Positions 1 to 10,254 of a stretch of 64,000 nucleotides of DNA are shown piece after piece. The position numbers were made by a program, and so were the translations under genes. The notes under the pieces were generated by a model that was given only the letters and a program-made list of their open reading frames with translations, was not told the DNA's origin and did not search any database. Position 1 is the first letter of the stretch; each line of letters begins with the position of its first letter. The stretch covers positions 62,001 through 126,000 of the forward strand of contig NZ_JAHBBJ010000005.1 of NCBI RefSeq assembly GCF_019331675.1, read 5' to 3'. Source of the stretch: Bifidobacterium miconisargentati. GTDB lineage: Bacteria > Actinomycetota > Actinomycetes > Actinomycetales > Bifidobacteriaceae.

Positions 1-1014
1 GCCGAAGGGCATATCGGTGCCACGCGGCACGAGCTGCGCTTCCACCACCTCATGCGGCGTATCGAGCGCCTTGCCGTCGATGAGCTTCAGCGCCTTGGTG
101 GCCGCGGTCCGGCCCATCGCATACGGATCCTGACGCATCGTGGTCAGGTTGATGGTGTCCGCGTACGGACTGTCGTCGAAGCCCACGATCGAATAGTCGC
201 GCGGCGTGCGATGCCCGTAGCGCTCCAGCTTGAGCACCAGCGGAATCGCCATCATATCCATCTGGCAGCAGATCGCGTCCGGGAACTCGTCCAGCGCGAG
301 CAGTGCGGACAGCGCCGAATCGGCGAACGCCGGGCCGCGCGGCACGGACAGCACCTGCCAGTTGAGCTCGTGCTTGTGCTCACCGTCCTGGCAGGCGCGG
401 ATGAAACCGCGTGTACGGGCGTCGATGGAGGAATTCAGCAACGCCGCCTCCGAGCACGGGTACACGATGTGCTTGTGCCCCAAATTGATGAGGTGCTGGG
501 TGGCCGTGTACATGCCGCGCTCGTCGTCGATGCTGACGGTGGCGTCAAATCCGTCCACGGAAGGCGTGTTGATGCCGATGATCGGTACGTGGAGGCGCTT
601 GAGCTGCTCCGTCTCGTGTGGATCGATGGCGAACGACGCCACGAACACGGCATCCACGTTGCGACGGATGGGCAGATCGGTGAAGAACTCATGGCGGTTC
701 TGTTCGGTGTCGATGTGCTGGAACAGCGAGATGTCGTATCCGGCCGGATGCATCATCGACTCGATGCCGGCGAACGTCTGCGTGTTGAACCAGCTGGTGA
801 TCTCCTCGTTCATTAGCAGCGCCACACGGTTGGTACGGCCGGACTTCAGCGCCGTGGCCGAACGGGAGATGTTGAAGTCGAGCTTGTCCGCGATGTCCAG
901 CACCTTGCGGCGGGTCTTGTCCGAGACGAGATCCGGACGAGTGAACGCGCGGGACACCGTGGAGATGGAAACACCGGCGGCCTTGGCCACCTCGTAGATG
1001 TCTGCCTTACCCAT
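1..1014 (-). CDS. LacI-family transcriptional repressor (3' end cut by window edge)
   Basis: Cytoplasmic DNA-binding regulator that should sense a sugar. The frame starts at an ATG at 1014 behind an AAGGGAGAG ribosome-binding site and runs off the left edge; 338 codons are visible of a family usually 330-350 long, so little is missing. Residues about 3-25 form the LacI helix-turn-helix (IYEVAKAAGVSISTVSRAF) with the hinge helix following, then a periplasmic-binding-protein-like effector domain (GIESMMHPAGYDISLF, VGFDDSPYAD). It is absent from simple ORF lists because it has no stop in the window. It diverges from the amylase gene, so control of starch or maltooligosaccharide use is a reasonable inference (MalR-like), but the ligand cannot be read from the sequence. 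Confidence 0.9.
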   Translation of the reverse strand, partial: MGKADIYEVAKAAGVSISTVSRAFTRPDLVSDKTRRKVLDIADKLDFNISRSATALKSGRTNRVALLMNEEITSWFNTQTFAGIESMMHPAGYDISLFQHIDTEQNRHEFFTDLPIRRNVDAVFVASFAIDPHETEQLKRLHVPIIGINTPSVDGFDATVSIDDERGMYTATQHLINLGHKHIVYPCSEAALLNSSIDARTRGFIRACQDGEHKHELNWQVLSVPRGPAFADSALSALLALDEFPDAICCQMDMMAIPLVLKLERYGHRTPRDYSIVGFDDSPYADTINLTTMRQDPYAMGRTAATKALKLIDGKALDTPHEVVEAQLVPRGTDMPFG

Positions 1015-1111
1015 ATGACTCTCCCTTTCACGCAGCGCGCGGACACCGTCCCGTGATGCCGAACTGTCGCGATGATACGTCGTTGTAATGTCAACTATCG
1101 CCATCATACAC

Positions 1112-1125
1112 TGCAAACGTTAGCG
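1112..1125. promoter_or_regulatory. Candidate LacI-type operator
   Basis: TGCAAACGTTAGCG is an imperfect palindrome centred on CG (5 of 7 positions pair), the typical form of LacI-family operators. It sits in the 249-bp divergent region between the regulator and the amylase. Assignment to this regulator is inference. Confidence 0.4.
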
Positions 1126-1263
1126 AAACAACGAGCCACACGTGGTTTTAATCATGATATTCTTTGCGTAAAGACTAAGGTGCGAACGTATGCGGTAAGA
1201 CATGCTGCATGGCGGGGCCGCTTGATGAGACGCAAACGCTCGATGGAGAGTGGGGGGAGACCG

Positions 1264-3132
1264 ATGATGGTAAGGATCGCGGTACGACGGTTCGTGGGTC
1301 CGCTGCGCAGAGTGATGGCGGCCGCCGTCTCGGCGATCGCGGCGCTCGCGATGACGATGGTGGCGTTGCCCGTCCTGCCGTCCGGCCCGGTACGGTCCGC
1401 CCGTGCCACCGAACCGCAGAGCGATGTCATCGTCATCGCCTTCCAGACCAACTGGAACTCCGTTGCCCGCGAATGCACCGAAACCTACGGTCCGGAAGGC
1501 GTGGGATACGTGCAGGTCTCCCCGCCACAGGAGACCATCGCCGGCGCGCAATGGTGGACCTCCTACCAGCCGGTCAGTTACAAGCTCGATTCCAAGCTTG
1601 GCACCGAGGCCGAATTCAAGGCCATGATCAAGGAATGCAAGGCGGCCGGCGTGCGCGTCATCGCGGACGCGGTCATCAACCATATGGCCGGTGCCGACCG
1701 ATCCGGCACGGGTGTGGCCGGCAGCGCCTTTGACAACGCTGGCAACTTCCCTGCGGTGCCGTACGCCCCCGCCAACTTCCACGACTGCACTGCGAACGTA
1801 AGCAACTACAACGATGCCGACAACGTGCAGAACTGCCGTCTGAGCGGACTGCAGGACCTCGACACCGGTCAGGAATACGTGCGGGACAAACTCGCCGACT
1901 ACATGGCCGGGTTGCTGGACATGGGCGTGGCGGGCTTCCGTGTGGACGCCGTCAAGCACATCGCCGCCAAGGATGTGGAGGCCATCAAGGCCAAGCTCGC
2001 CAAGAAGACGGGCCGGAACGCGGACGACATCCTCTTCGAGCAGGAGGTCATCGGCAGCGCGTCGGAGGCCGCGGAGATCCAGCCGTCCAACTACCTGAGC
2101 ACCGGCAAGGTTTCCGAATTCAACGTCAACGCGCGGCTCAAGCAGGCCTTCGACGGCGACATCAACTCCGCCAGCTTCGGGCTGGCCCGCATCGGTGCCA
2201 GTGCAAGTTGGGTGCCTTCCGACAAGGCCGCCGTATGGGTCACGAACTGGGACACCGAACGCAACGGCAGCGCCCTGACCTACAAGGACGGCGCGAAATA
2301 CCTGCTGGCCAACGCCTTCCTGCTGGCGTACGGATACGGCCAGCCGCACGTCTATTCCGGCTACTACTTCGGATCCAACGACGACGGCGCGCCCGGCGCC
2401 ACCGCCGACTCGGTGCCGGACATGACCTGTCCTACGGACGGCACCGAAACCGCCGGCGCCTGGCAGTGCGCGCAGCGCTGGACCGCCATCCGGGGCATGA
2501 TCGGCTTCCACAACGCCGTGGCCGGCACCAAGGTCACGGATTGGAAGGAGTACGGCGAGAACGTGGTCGGCTTCGGTCGCGGCACGGCCGCCGGCGACGC
2601 TGGTGACTCCGGCACCGCTTCTGGTTCCGGGGCGTCTGCCGGTGACGCCGATGGTACGGCCGACGACATGACCGCGGCCGGTAAGGCCGATGCCGGCATG
2701 GGCTATCTGGCGATCAACAACAGCGACAAGACCGTCACGCAGGTGTTCTCCACTTCGATGCCGGCCGGCGTGTACTGCAACGTGTACGCCTCCGGCGACT
2801 GCTCCGCCGCCGTATCCGTCAAGGCCGACGGCACCTTCGAGGCCGCGCTGCCGGCCGGTTCCTCCATCGCGATCCATGTGGGTGCCACGCGCGGCGCATG
2901 GTCCGGCGCGCAACGCACCGACCCGACCGATCCGGATTGGTTCGTCGCCGGCGCCGCCGAGATGACGGACGCCCAGCCCGCGGATCATGCGGACGCCGTC
3001 ATGGACGAGGAGACGGCCGAAACCATCGACGAAACCAGTCGTTCCGCGGGCCTTTCGGTACTCGTCCTGGCCGCCGCGATGCTCCTCCTCACCGCCCTCG
3101 CCCGCCTGCGCAAAGGCCCCTCCAAAACCTGA
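1264..3132 (+). CDS. Secreted, membrane-anchored GH13 alpha-amylase
   Basis: Extracellular endo-hydrolase of alpha-1,4-glucans. The start at 1264 is preferred over upstream ATGs because GGGGGAGA lies just ahead and a signal peptide follows directly (RR-rich, then MAAAVSAIAALAMTMVALPVLP). The 622-residue protein shows GH13 region I (IADAVINHM), region II with the nucleophile at about D228 (GFRVDAVKH), region III with the acid/base at about E261 (FEQEVIG) and region IV with about D330 (TNWDTERNG). In region IV the usual NHD is NWD. A low-complexity Gly/Ala/Ser/Asp stretch (about residues 445-480) interrupts the C-terminal beta domain. The C-terminus has a hydrophobic helix followed by RLRKGPSKT, so the enzyme is probably held in the membrane; no LPXTG motif is visible. 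It diverges from a LacI regulator. Confidence 0.9.
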   Translation: MMVRIAVRRFVGPLRRVMAAAVSAIAALAMTMVALPVLPSGPVRSARATEPQSDVIVIAFQTNWNSVARECTETYGPEGVGYVQVSPPQETIAGAQWWTSYQPVSYKLDSKLGTEAEFKAMIKECKAAGVRVIADAVINHMAGADRSGTGVAGSAFDNAGNFPAVPYAPANFHDCTANVSNYNDADNVQNCRLSGLQDLDTGQEYVRDKLADYMAGLLDMGVAGFRVDAVKHIAAKDVEAIKAKLAKKTGRNADDILFEQEVIGSASEAAEIQPSNYLSTGKVSEFNVNARLKQAFDGDINSASFGLARIGASASWVPSDKAAVWVTNWDTERNGSALTYKDGAKYLLANAFLLAYGYGQPHVYSGYYFGSNDDGAPGATADSVPDMTCPTDGTETAGAWQCAQRWTAIRGMIGFHNAVAGTKVTDWKEYGENVVGFGRGTAAGDAGDSGTASGSGASAGDADGTADDMTAAGKADAGMGYLAINNSDKTVTQVFSTSMPAGVYCNVYASGDCSAAVSVKADGTFEAALPAGSSIAIHVGATRGAWSGAQRTDPTDPDWFVAGAAEMTDAQPADHADAVMDEETAETIDETSRSAGLSVLVLAAAMLLLTALARLRKGPSKT

Positions 3133-3136
3133 GTGC
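3124..3136. repeat. Direct repeat, left copy, flanking long repeat LR1
   Basis: AAAACCTGAGTGC spans the amylase stop codon and recurs exactly at 3303-3315 on the other side of LR1, as a target-site duplication would. Confidence 0.7.
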
Positions 3137-3148
3137 CATGGAGTATAT

Positions 3149-3298
3149 GGCTCCCCTCTTTGAGGACATTGCCGTGAAGCAAACAGCAGAGCTGTTTGTA
3201 GGCAATGGGCGAGACGACAGTCGAGCCGATGAAACGCGAACGGAGTTCGTCCATAATTGCAGGACGAGCTGTCGAGCATAGCGAGACTGAGGGGAGTC
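3149..3298 (+). repeat. Long palindromic intergenic repeat LR1
   Basis: About 150 bp, beginning GGCTCCCC and ending ACTGAGGGGAGTC, with internal hairpins GACATTGCC/GGCAATG, AAACAGC-aga-GCTGTTT and CTCG/CGAG parts. Two relatives lie at 24217-24363 (opposite strand) and 62942-63090. It separates the amylase stop from the dnaK control region and is the main content of the 341-bp gap 3133-3473. Confidence 0.85.
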
Positions 3299-3302
3299 CC
3301 AT

Positions 3303-3315
3303 AAAACCTGAGTGC
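3303..3315. repeat. Direct repeat, right copy, flanking LR1
   Basis: Second copy of AAAACCTGAGTGC; it contributes the left half of the first HAIR-like operator (CCTGAGT). Confidence 0.7.
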
Positions 3316-3327
3316 AACACGCTCAAC
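3307..3327. promoter_or_regulatory. HAIR-like HspR operator, distal
   Basis: CCTGAGT-N7-GCTCAAC matches the HAIR pattern CTTGAGT-N7-ACTCAAG at 11 of 14 arm positions. It lies 61 bp ahead of the better HAIR. HspR encoded at 7577 is the expected ligand. Confidence 0.6.
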
Positions 3328-3367
3328 TTTTTGTGACGAATTTGGGAATAGAACTTGCCGTTCGGAA

Positions 3368-3388
3368 GTTGAGTGGTGTAGGCTCAAG
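3368..3388. promoter_or_regulatory. HAIR operator of the dnaK operon
   Basis: GTTGAGT-N7-GCTCAAG fits the HspR-associated inverted repeat (CTTGAGT-N7-ACTCAAG) at 12 of 14 arm positions. It is about 85 bp ahead of dnaK, in keeping with HspR autoregulation known in actinobacteria. Confidence 0.8.
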
Positions 3389-3473
3389 TTTTGGAAGGTC
3401 CAAGAGACGACCGGTTCGGAACTTGGGCGAGAAACGTACGAACGAATAATCAAGAACAAAAGGAGCACACATT

Positions 3474-5356
<1,883 letters not shown>

Positions 5357-5357
<1 letters not shown>

Positions 5358-6082
5358 TGTCCGACTTCAATAAGGACGACTACCTGAACGACCTGCCGGA
5401 CGCGGACGATTTGGCTGCTGCCAAGTCCTCCACGGCCGGCACGGCCGCCTCTGAGGGCGGTTCCCAGCCTTCCGCCAACATGGACTCCGCCAAGCCCGAG
5501 GCCGCCAACGCCTCGGCTCCCTCTGACGAGGGAGCTGGCGCGGCCACTGCCGCGACTGAGGGAGAGACGCCGGCGAATGCCGGAAAGGACAACGACTCGG
5601 CGAAGTCCGAGTCCGACTCCTCCTCTTCCTCCGACGACGACACCCTCACCCCGCTCGGCAAGGCCAAGAAGGAGGCCGCCGACTATCTCGAGGCTCTGCA
5701 GCGCGAACGCGCGGAGTTCATCAACTACCGCAACCGCGCCACCCGCGAGCAGGAGCGCTTCCGCCAGCACGGCATCATCGACGTGCTGACCGCGCTGTTG
5801 CCGGCCCTCGACGACATCGACCGCATCCGCGAACACAGCGAGATGGACGATTCGTTCAAGGCCGTGGCCGCCAAGATCGACAAGGCCTTCGAGAAGTTCG
5901 GCGTCGAGAAGTTCGGCGAGAAGGGCGAGACCTTCGACCCCACCAAGCACGACGCGATCCTGCACAAGCCGGATCCGAACGCCGACAAGGAAACGGTCGA
6001 TACCGTGGTCGAAGCCGGCTACCGCATCGGCGACCGCGTGATCCGCGCCGCCCGAGTAGTAGTAGCCTCCCCCCAAAACTAA
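5357..6082 (+). CDS. grpE: Nucleotide exchange factor GrpE
   Basis: Homodimeric co-chaperone that releases ADP from DnaK. I take the ATG at 5357, which overlaps the last base of the dnaK stop; a GTG one codon upstream is also possible. The first 90 residues are Ala/Ser/Glu-rich and disordered. The conserved part is the coiled coil (DYLEALQRERAEFINYRNR) followed by the C-terminal beta domain ending in RIGDRVIRAARVVVA. Length 241 is at the long end for the family because of the acidic N-terminus. Translationally coupled to dnaK. Confidence 0.96.
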
Positions 6083-6190
6083 ATCCCTCCCCCAAAAGAG
6101 GGCCTTCCGAAATCCGTCAGTTCCTTATGCGTGATGGATTTTTCGGATGTGAGTGTGGCCAAACGGAAGTTGACCACTGAACGGAGCGTG

Positions 6191-6342
6191 GGGCGGCGGC
6201 ATGTATTGCATGACCGTAGGCTTGGCCAACGCGCTTTGCGCGTTCTTCGCGGCAAAGCCGCTCACTGAGCCTACGGACAGTCCACTGGACTGTCCGTTTA
6301 ACGGCTCAGCCTAAGTGTGTCAGGCGATACATGCCGCCGCCC
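6191..6342. repeat. Long nested hairpin element A (shared core with element B at 51968)
   Basis: Outer arms of 19 bp (6191-6209 and 6324-6342, one G-T mismatch) enclose nested hairpins: CCGTAGGCT/AGCCTACGG, AACGCGC-ttt-GCGCGTT, GCGGC-aaa-GCCGC and GGACAGTCCACTGGACTGTCC-type dyad. The inner ends GACCGTAGGCTTGGCC and AAGTGTGTC recur in element B. It fills most of the 313-bp gap between grpE and dnaJ, where I see no gene. Function unknown; a structured RNA or a small mobile element are both possible. Confidence 0.75.
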
Positions 6343-6395
6343 TACGCGGTCACCGCACAAATTTGTTTTTACCAAGCACAAGAAAGGAGACATGA

Positions 6396-7403
6396 ATGGC
6401 TGAGAACGAATGGCTCAGCAAGGATTTCTACAAGGTCCTTGGTGTCTCCAAGGACGCCTCCGACGACGACATCAAAAAGGCGTACCGCAAGCTCGCCCGC
6501 AAGTACCATCCGGACGTCAACAAGACCAAGGAGGCCGAGGAGAAGTTCAAGGACATCTCCGAAGCCTATGACGTGCTGAGCAAGAAGGAAGATCGCCAGA
6601 AGTACGACGCGATCCGCCAGTTCGGCATGGGCGGCGCACGCTTCGCCGGCGGTTCCGGTTCCGGCGGCTTTGATGCCTCCGGTTTCTCCGACATCTTCGG
6701 TTCCATGTTCGGCGCGGGTTCCGGCATGGGCGGCAACGGTTCGCGCATCCGCTTCTCCACGTCCGGCGCCGGCGGCAACCCCAACCTCAACGACATCTTC
6801 TCGATGTTCGGTGGCGCCGCGGGCCAGGGTGCCCAGTACGGCAACGCCGGCGGCTACGGCTACGAGGAGGCCCCGCGCCCGGAGAACGGCGAGGACCGCA
6901 ACTCCAAGATCGCGCTGACCCTGCGTCAGGCCATCAAGGGTGCCACCGTGTCCCTGTCCGTGGACGGCAAGAAGTTCAAGGCCCACGTGCCCGCGGGCGT
7001 GCGCGACGGTCAGAAGATCAAGCTCGCCGGCAAGGGCAAGCCCGGTCTCAACGGCGGCAAGGCAGGCGATCTGTACCTGCACGTCACCGTCAAGCCGGAT
7101 GACACGTTCTCGATGCGCGGTTCGGACATCGTCATGGATCTGCCCGTCACCGTGGGCGAGGCCGTGGCCGGCGGCAAGGTCGAGGCCAAGGACATCGACG
7201 GCAACCCCGTCACCTTCAAGGTGCCGGCCGGCTCCAGCTCCGGCACGGAGCTCAAGCTCGCAGGCTTGGGCGTCCAGCGCGGCAACCAGCCGGGCGACCT
7301 CATCGGCCGCGTGCAGATCATGGTTCCCGCCAAGCCGGGCCTCATGCTCAAGCACGCCGCCAAGGAATTCGACGAGAAGGCCGGCGACTACCTCGCCCGC
7401 TGA
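6396..7403 (+). CDS. dnaJ: J-domain co-chaperone, zinc-finger-less DnaJ (type II)
   Basis: Delivers substrates to DnaK and stimulates its ATPase. The J domain (residues 8-75) has the YHPDVNK motif; a Gly/Phe-rich region follows (about 76-165); then two beta substrate-binding domains ([32 protein letters not shown]). The four CxxCxGxG zinc repeats of type I DnaJ are absent, so this resembles CbpA/DnaJ type II. ATG 6396 has AAAGGAG seven bases ahead; an overlapping ATG at 6392 opens only a two-codon frame. The 313-bp gap with element A to grpE leaves open a separate promoter. Confidence 0.95.
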   Translation: MAENEWLSKDFYKVLGVSKDASDDDIKKAYRKLARKYHPDVNKTKEAEEKFKDISEAYDVLSKKEDRQKYDAIRQFGMGGARFAGGSGSGGFDASGFSDIFGSMFGAGSGMGGNGSRIRFSTSGAGGNPNLNDIFSMFGGAAGQGAQYGNAGGYGYEEAPRPENGEDRNSKIALTLRQAIKGATVSLSVDGKKFKAHVPAGVRDGQKIKLAGKGKPGLNGGKAGDLYLHVTVKPDDTFSMRGSDIVMDLPVTVGEAVAGGKVEAKDIDGNPVTFKVPAGSSSGTELKLAGLGVQRGNQPGDLIGRVQIMVPAKPGLMLKHAAKEFDEKAGDYLAR

Positions 7404-7450
7404 TTCCCGCTGAGCTTTTCTCTTCCCGCCATCGTCAAACAATGATTTTC

Positions 7451-7501
7451 GGCTCCCCTCTCTGAGGGGAGCTGGCCGTCGAAGACGGACTGAGGGGAGC
7501 C
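7451..7501 (+). repeat. Short palindromic repeat SR1
   Basis: Reference copy of the SR family: CTCCCCT-ctctg-AGGGGAG hairpin, then CCGTC-gaa-GACGG, then ACTGAGGGGAGCC, whose end can also pair back to the initial GGCTCCCCT. Located between dnaJ and hspR. Confidence 0.85.
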
Positions 7502-7576
7502 ATGTACAGTCCAAATGGCTACACGTGTTTCCGACTTAGCCATTTGGTTTTCGCAGTCATATACAGGAGGCACATC

Positions 7577-8182
7577 ATGGCGCGAACAGCCAATCAGATG
7601 CGGCAGCTCTACGCCATGTGCGCCACCGCGCTCGTCATGGGCCGCGCCGACCTGGACGGTGCGGATGAGGTCGGTTTCGACATCGAACTGCCCATCTTCA
7701 CCGTCGGTCAGGCCGCCGAACTGGCGGGCATCCACCCCCAGACCCTCCGCCAATACGACCGGTTGGGCCTGGTGCGTCCGCAGCGTACGGACGGCGGCGC
7801 CCGCCGCTACTGCCTGCGCGACATCGCCCGCTTGACCCGCGCCCAGCGCCTGAGCCAGGACGAGGGCATCAATCTTTCCGGCATCGCCCGCATCCTGTCG
7901 CTCGAAGAGGAGAACCGCCAGCTGCGCCGCGAGGTCAAGCGCATGCAGTCCGCCAACGAGGACAGCGTCTTCGCCGCCGGCCGTGACGGCAACATCGTGG
8001 AGGTCCAGCGTTCCAATCGCGCCCGTCTGTGGCGCAATGCCATCCGCCGCGAAACCCGCGAGCTTCCCGGTCGCCCCGCACCTGCCGCAGCGGGCTACGG
8101 CCAGAACGCCGCCGACTCGCGTTCCGCCGTCGCCTCTCCTTATACCGACGATTCCAAGTCCATGGTCCTATGGGGCTGGTGA
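7577..8182 (+). CDS. hspR: Heat-shock repressor HspR (MerR family)
   Basis: Represses the dnaK operon by binding HAIR sites, in known cases with DnaK as co-repressor. The 201-residue protein has a 35-residue N-terminal extension and then a MerR winged-helix domain (TVGQAAELAGIHPQTLRQYD, ARRYCLRDIARL) and a coiled-coil segment (EEENRQLRREVKRMQ). I chose ATG 7577 because ACAGGAGG precedes it at the right distance; the longer frame from 7502 starts inside repeat SR1. The C-terminal 60 residues are low-complexity and not conserved-looking. Last gene of the heat-shock cluster. Confidence 0.95.
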   Translation: MARTANQMRQLYAMCATALVMGRADLDGADEVGFDIELPIFTVGQAAELAGIHPQTLRQYDRLGLVRPQRTDGGARRYCLRDIARLTRAQRLSQDEGINLSGIARILSLEEENRQLRREVKRMQSANEDSVFAAGRDGNIVEVQRSNRARLWRNAIRRETRELPGRPAPAAAGYGQNAADSRSAVASPYTDDSKSMVLWGW

Positions 8183-8313
8183 TGCTCGCGGCATCGCCGA
8201 ACACCCCTGGTATCCCCTGATGCACGGTCGCACAGTGTGGCCGAAATCGCGCGGCGTGGCGGTCCTGCCATGGCGTAACGGCTAGGAATGGCTGTATTCC
8301 GCCCTTTTCCGTA

Positions 8314-8370
8314 ACCACATCGTGCGCGGAACACCACATCGTGTGGGAATCACCACACCGTGGGCGCGCT
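8314..8370. repeat. Three tandem 19-bp repeats
   Basis: Units begin at 8314, 8333 and 8352 with an exact 19-bp period; each opens ACCACAYCGTG and contains a short dyad (CCACA-tcg-TGTGG in the second). It lies in the 273-bp gap between hspR and the HAD gene, about 90 bp before the HAD start. The arrangement looks like an operator array; no regulator can be assigned. Confidence 0.6.
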
Positions 8371-8455
8371 CGGCCTCCGGACTGTCGTATCCGATTGGTG
8401 CAATGGAGCATAAGAAGACACCATGCGACGAATGGACGTGTGAACGGAGGTAGGC

Positions 8456-9136
8456 ATGCTGCTCAAGGCTGTGTTCTGGGATCTGGACGGTACACTCATC
8501 GATTCCGAGCCGCTCTGGCACGACGGTGAGATTGAAATCGCGCACGCCAACGGCGGCGACTGGAACGAGGAGCTCGGCTGGTCCGTCTCCGGAACCCCGG
8601 TACCGAACGTGGCCCGCCACATGATTGACCGCGGTTGCACGCTGAGCGTCGAGGAGATCGACGTGCAGCTCAAGGATTACGTGTTCAACGCGGAAGTCGA
8701 GCGCCTGCCGTGGATTCCCGGCGTGCGGGATGTGCTGCGTTCGCTCAAGGACGCCGGTATTCCGTGCATGCTGGTCACCACCTCACCCCGCCGTATGGCT
8801 GAGAACATCATGAAGCAGGCGGACGGCCTCCTCTCCGGATACATCTGCGGCGACGACCCGTTCGACCACAAGCCCAGCCCCGCGCCGTATCTGGCCGCCG
8901 CGGCCAAACTCGGCATCGCGCCCGAGGACATGGCCAAGTGCGTGGTCATGGAGGACTCCTCGGTGGGTCTCAAGGCGGGTGCCGCGTCCGGTGCCACGCT
9001 GATCGCGCAGACCGGCTGGATTCGCACCGACACTTCCGGTCTCGGCCAGTTCGCATCCATCGATTCCTACGAAGGCATTGACGCCGCCGCCCTTGACGCT
9101 TTCGTGCGCCGGCGCCTGGAGCAGTCGGCAGAATAA
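8456..9136 (+). CDS. HAD-superfamily phosphatase / beta-phosphoglucomutase-like
   Basis: Probable small-metabolite phosphohydrolase acting in the cytoplasm. Motif I is FWDLDGTLIDSE (nucleophile D10, acid/base D12), motif II is the VTTS at about residue 104, the motif III lysine lies in DHKPSPAPY and motif IV is VMEDSSVGLKAG. The four-helix cap between motifs I and II puts it in subfamily IA. It is 226 residues, normal for the group. CGGAGG precedes ATG 8456. It has no clear partner: hspR lies 273 bp upstream and dedA 240 bp downstream, so it may be monocistronic. The substrate is not predictable; a pyrophosphatase, phosphoglycolate phosphatase or sugar-phosphate phosphatase would all fit. Confidence 0.88.
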   Translation: MLLKAVFWDLDGTLIDSEPLWHDGEIEIAHANGGDWNEELGWSVSGTPVPNVARHMIDRGCTLSVEEIDVQLKDYVFNAEVERLPWIPGVRDVLRSLKDAGIPCMLVTTSPRRMAENIMKQADGLLSGYICGDDPFDHKPSPAPYLAAAAKLGIAPEDMAKCVVMEDSSVGLKAGAASGATLIAQTGWIRTDTSGLGQFASIDSYEGIDAAALDAFVRRRLEQSAE

Positions 9137-9375
9137 CCTCGCACGGCGGCGACCGGTAACGGCAGCCGGTAACAGCAGCCGGTCGGGGATCATCGGCGCA
9201 TTGTGCAGATTCCTATGAGCCTGTCGGTTTCCGTTCAGGCTTGTATAAGCCCCGCTGGTAGGGTAGTGGACGGCTTGATACGTGCGTTCCGCGCGCCGCC
9301 GTCCGCCGCGATCCCGGCGAGAGCAGGGCCTGCGACGCATGACCAACTTCGACTCATAGGAATTCCAGGAATCAC

Positions 9376-10101
9376 ATGGGCTTTATCAATTTCATCCTCG
9401 AACTGCTGAAGGATCCGCGCGCCGCGATCGCCGGTTGGATCGCCATGGGCGTGGCGCCGACCCTCGGCTTCATCTTCCTCATCGTCTTCATCGAGACCGG
9501 CGTGGTGTTCTTCCCGTTCCTGCCCGGTGACTCGCTGCTGTTCGCTGCCGGCGTGTTCGCCGCTCCGGACGCCGCCACCGGCAAGGCCGCCCTGCCGCTG
9601 CTCTACCTGCTGCCGGTGGTGTGGTGCGCGCCGATCATCGGCGACCAGTGCAACTACTTCATTGGCCACTTCTTCGGCCGCCGCATCATCCAGTCCGGCA
9701 AGGTCAAGGCCATGACCCCCGAGCGCATCGCCAAAACCGAAGGCATGATCGAGAAGTGGGGTCCGCTCGCCGTGTTCCTGGGCCGGTTCTTCCCGTTCAT
9801 CCGCACGTTCATGCCGTTCATCTCCGGCATCTCCGGCATGCGGTGGAGCCGATTCACGCCGTTCTCGGTGCTCGGCGGCCTCACCTGGTCCACGCTGTTC
9901 ACGCTGCTGGGCTACTTCTTCGGCAACATCCCGGCCGTGCAGGATCACTTCGAGCTGGTGATCGTGCTCATCCTGCTGGTCTCGCTCGCCCCGACCATCA
10001 TCGGCCTGTTCAAGGCCAAGTTCGGCAAGAAGAAGCCGGAGCCGGTGACCGACTCCCAGCTCGACGTGATGGAGTCCGGCATCGAGCACCTCGATAAGTA
10101 A
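9376..10101 (+). CDS. DedA-family membrane protein
   Basis: Integral membrane protein of the DedA / SNARE-associated superfamily, whose members are implicated in lipid-carrier (undecaprenyl phosphate) or phospholipid flipping. The 241-residue protein has about five hydrophobic segments and the diagnostic motifs ETGVVFFPFLPGDSLL and FLGRFFPFIRTFMPFISG. Its C-terminal tail is lysine-rich and soluble. ATG 9376 follows AGGAA. A strong hairpin terminator lies 24 bp after the stop. The gap before it holds two 13-bp tandem repeats (9153-9178) of no obvious function. Confidence 0.92.
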   Translation: MGFINFILELLKDPRAAIAGWIAMGVAPTLGFIFLIVFIETGVVFFPFLPGDSLLFAAGVFAAPDAATGKAALPLLYLLPVVWCAPIIGDQCNYFIGHFFGRRIIQSGKVKAMTPERIAKTEGMIEKWGPLAVFLGRFFPFIRTFMPFISGISGMRWSRFTPFSVLGGLTWSTLFTLLGYFFGNIPAVQDHFELVIVLILLVSLAPTIIGLFKAKFGKKKPEPVTDSQLDVMESGIEHLDK

Positions 10102-10124
10102 GCCTTCCTAATTTCCCGTCATAG

Positions 10125-10153
10125 CGGCCATGCCTCGCGCATGGCCGTTTTTG
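10125..10153 (+). terminator. Rho-independent terminator after the DedA gene
   Basis: CGGCCATG-cctcgcg-CATGGCCG followed by TTTTTG, 24 bp past the stop codon. Confidence 0.9.
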
Positions 10154-10176
10154 TTTAACAGAGCCTTTTGTTTTCC

Positions 10177-10224
10177 GACTTATCCACATGCGTGGTGTGC
10201 GACATGCCGGACTGTGGATAAGTC
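10177..10224. promoter_or_regulatory. Inverted repeat containing two DnaA-box sequences, upstream of tadZ
   Basis: GACTTATCCACA at 10177-10188 and its exact complement at 10213-10224, 24 bp apart. TTATCCACA equals the DnaA-box consensus in both arms. A similar structure precedes flp (13767-13824). No T-run follows, so it does not look like a terminator. Confidence 0.65.
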
Positions 10225-10254
10225 CCCGAGCCGGAGCCACACGACTGCGCCCGA

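Noticed and set aside
3143..3303. Peptide-like translation KQTAELFVG shared by several frames near LR copies
   Set aside because: The likeness comes from the LR nucleotide repeat, the frames differ in length and lack start signals, and stem pairing explains the conservation better than coding.
1120..3468. 782-codon minus-strand frame opposite the amylase and across LR1
   Set aside because: Composition is that of an antisense frame and it runs through an intergenic repeat; the plus strand carries a full GH13 enzyme.
9153..9178. Two 13-bp tandem repeats (CCGGTAACRGCAG) before the DedA gene
   Set aside because: Only two copies, no dyad and no promoter context; probably slippage.
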